Positions 6,410 through 6,472 of a DNA stretch of 6,472 nt are shown here, piece by piece. Each line of letters starts with the position of its first letter. The stretch's first letter is position 1. The DNA is from an uncultured bacterium (lineage in GTDB: Bacteria > Bacteroidota > Bacteroidia > Bacteroidales > Paludibacteraceae). The notes below the pieces were generated by a model that did not search any database, had not been told where the DNA came from, and saw only the letters and a program-made list of their open reading frames with translations. The stretch lies in contig CAMHCZ010000106.1 of NCBI GenBank assembly GCA_946183755.1, positions 1 through 6,472 of the forward strand, in the 5' to 3' direction. Made by a program: the position numbers and the translations under genes.

Positions 6410-6472
6410 ATGAGCTGTATTTTGCTTATAGAAACATCTGCTAAGACTGATACTAAAGTCAAAGATGCTTTC
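6410..6472 (+). CDS. tsaB: Start of a TsaB-like tRNA t6A-modification protein, cut by the window edge
   Basis: Only 21 codons are present. The first ten, MSCILLIETS, are the typical opening of Bacteroidota TsaB (YeaZ), the partner that activates TsaD in making threonylcarbamoyl-adenosine on tRNAs. In TsaB the next residues should be a Thr or similar followed by a CSVAL-like strand. Instead the sequence reads AKTDTKVKDAF, which does not fit. It looks like the SAK (G5) region of Rab/Ras GTPases, where ETSAKT-x-x-x-V-x-x-AF is common. So the real TsaB part may end near 6439 and the last about 33 bases may come from another source. A promoter word lies 29 bases upstream, supporting a real gene start here. 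The call rests on ten residues. Confidence 0.55.
   Translation, partial: MSCILLIETSAKTDTKVKDAF

Overview
The window looks like a fragment of a low-GC Bacteroidota genome, most likely Bacteroidales. The evidence is the gene content (PorT, GldB and PorG/DUF6089-like proteins are Bacteroidota families) and four copies of the Bacteroidota -7 promoter word TAnnTTTG in front of genes. Canonical Shine-Dalgarno sites are almost absent, which is normal for the phylum. Six genes are complete or nearly so, and a seventh is cut by the right edge.

Layout: (1) 8-2379, +: ATP-dependent protease Lon. The coding sequence is broken near its 5' end. The frame changes around 206-214, and about 17 residues that are conserved in the family are missing there. 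(2) 2381-2422: a hairpin with an A-run on one side and a T-run on the other, which can serve as a shared terminator for lon and the gene facing it. (3) 2437-2604, -: a 55-residue ferredoxin with two [4Fe-4S] motifs. (4) 2605-2833: a divergent promoter region. (5) 2834-5312, +: a tight run of porT-like, gldB-like lipoprotein and WalJ/YycJ-type metallo-beta-lactamase-fold genes, with gaps of 10 and 6 bases. (6) 5425-6276, +: a PorG/DUF6089-like outer-membrane barrel with its own promoter and a strong terminator. (7) 6410 to the edge: the start of a TsaB-like gene with its own promoter.

Three of the cell-envelope genes (porT-like, gldB-like, porG-like) belong to families tied to the type IX secretion and gliding apparatus of Bacteroidota. 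The segment may therefore be a small T9SS-related neighbourhood mixed with housekeeping genes (lon, ferredoxin, walJ, tsaB).

I see no mobile element, CRISPR array, RNA gene or convincing new system. The unusual signal is damage to otherwise conserved genes. Lon lacks about 52 bases. The WalJ-like protein lacks about 18 residues (about 54 bases, in frame) in its metal-binding core. The last 11 codons at the right edge read like a eukaryotic Rab/Ras G5 motif instead of TsaB. Together these could mean real gene decay, or assembly or sequencing error; the sequence alone cannot decide. Family comparisons are from memory, not from a search.
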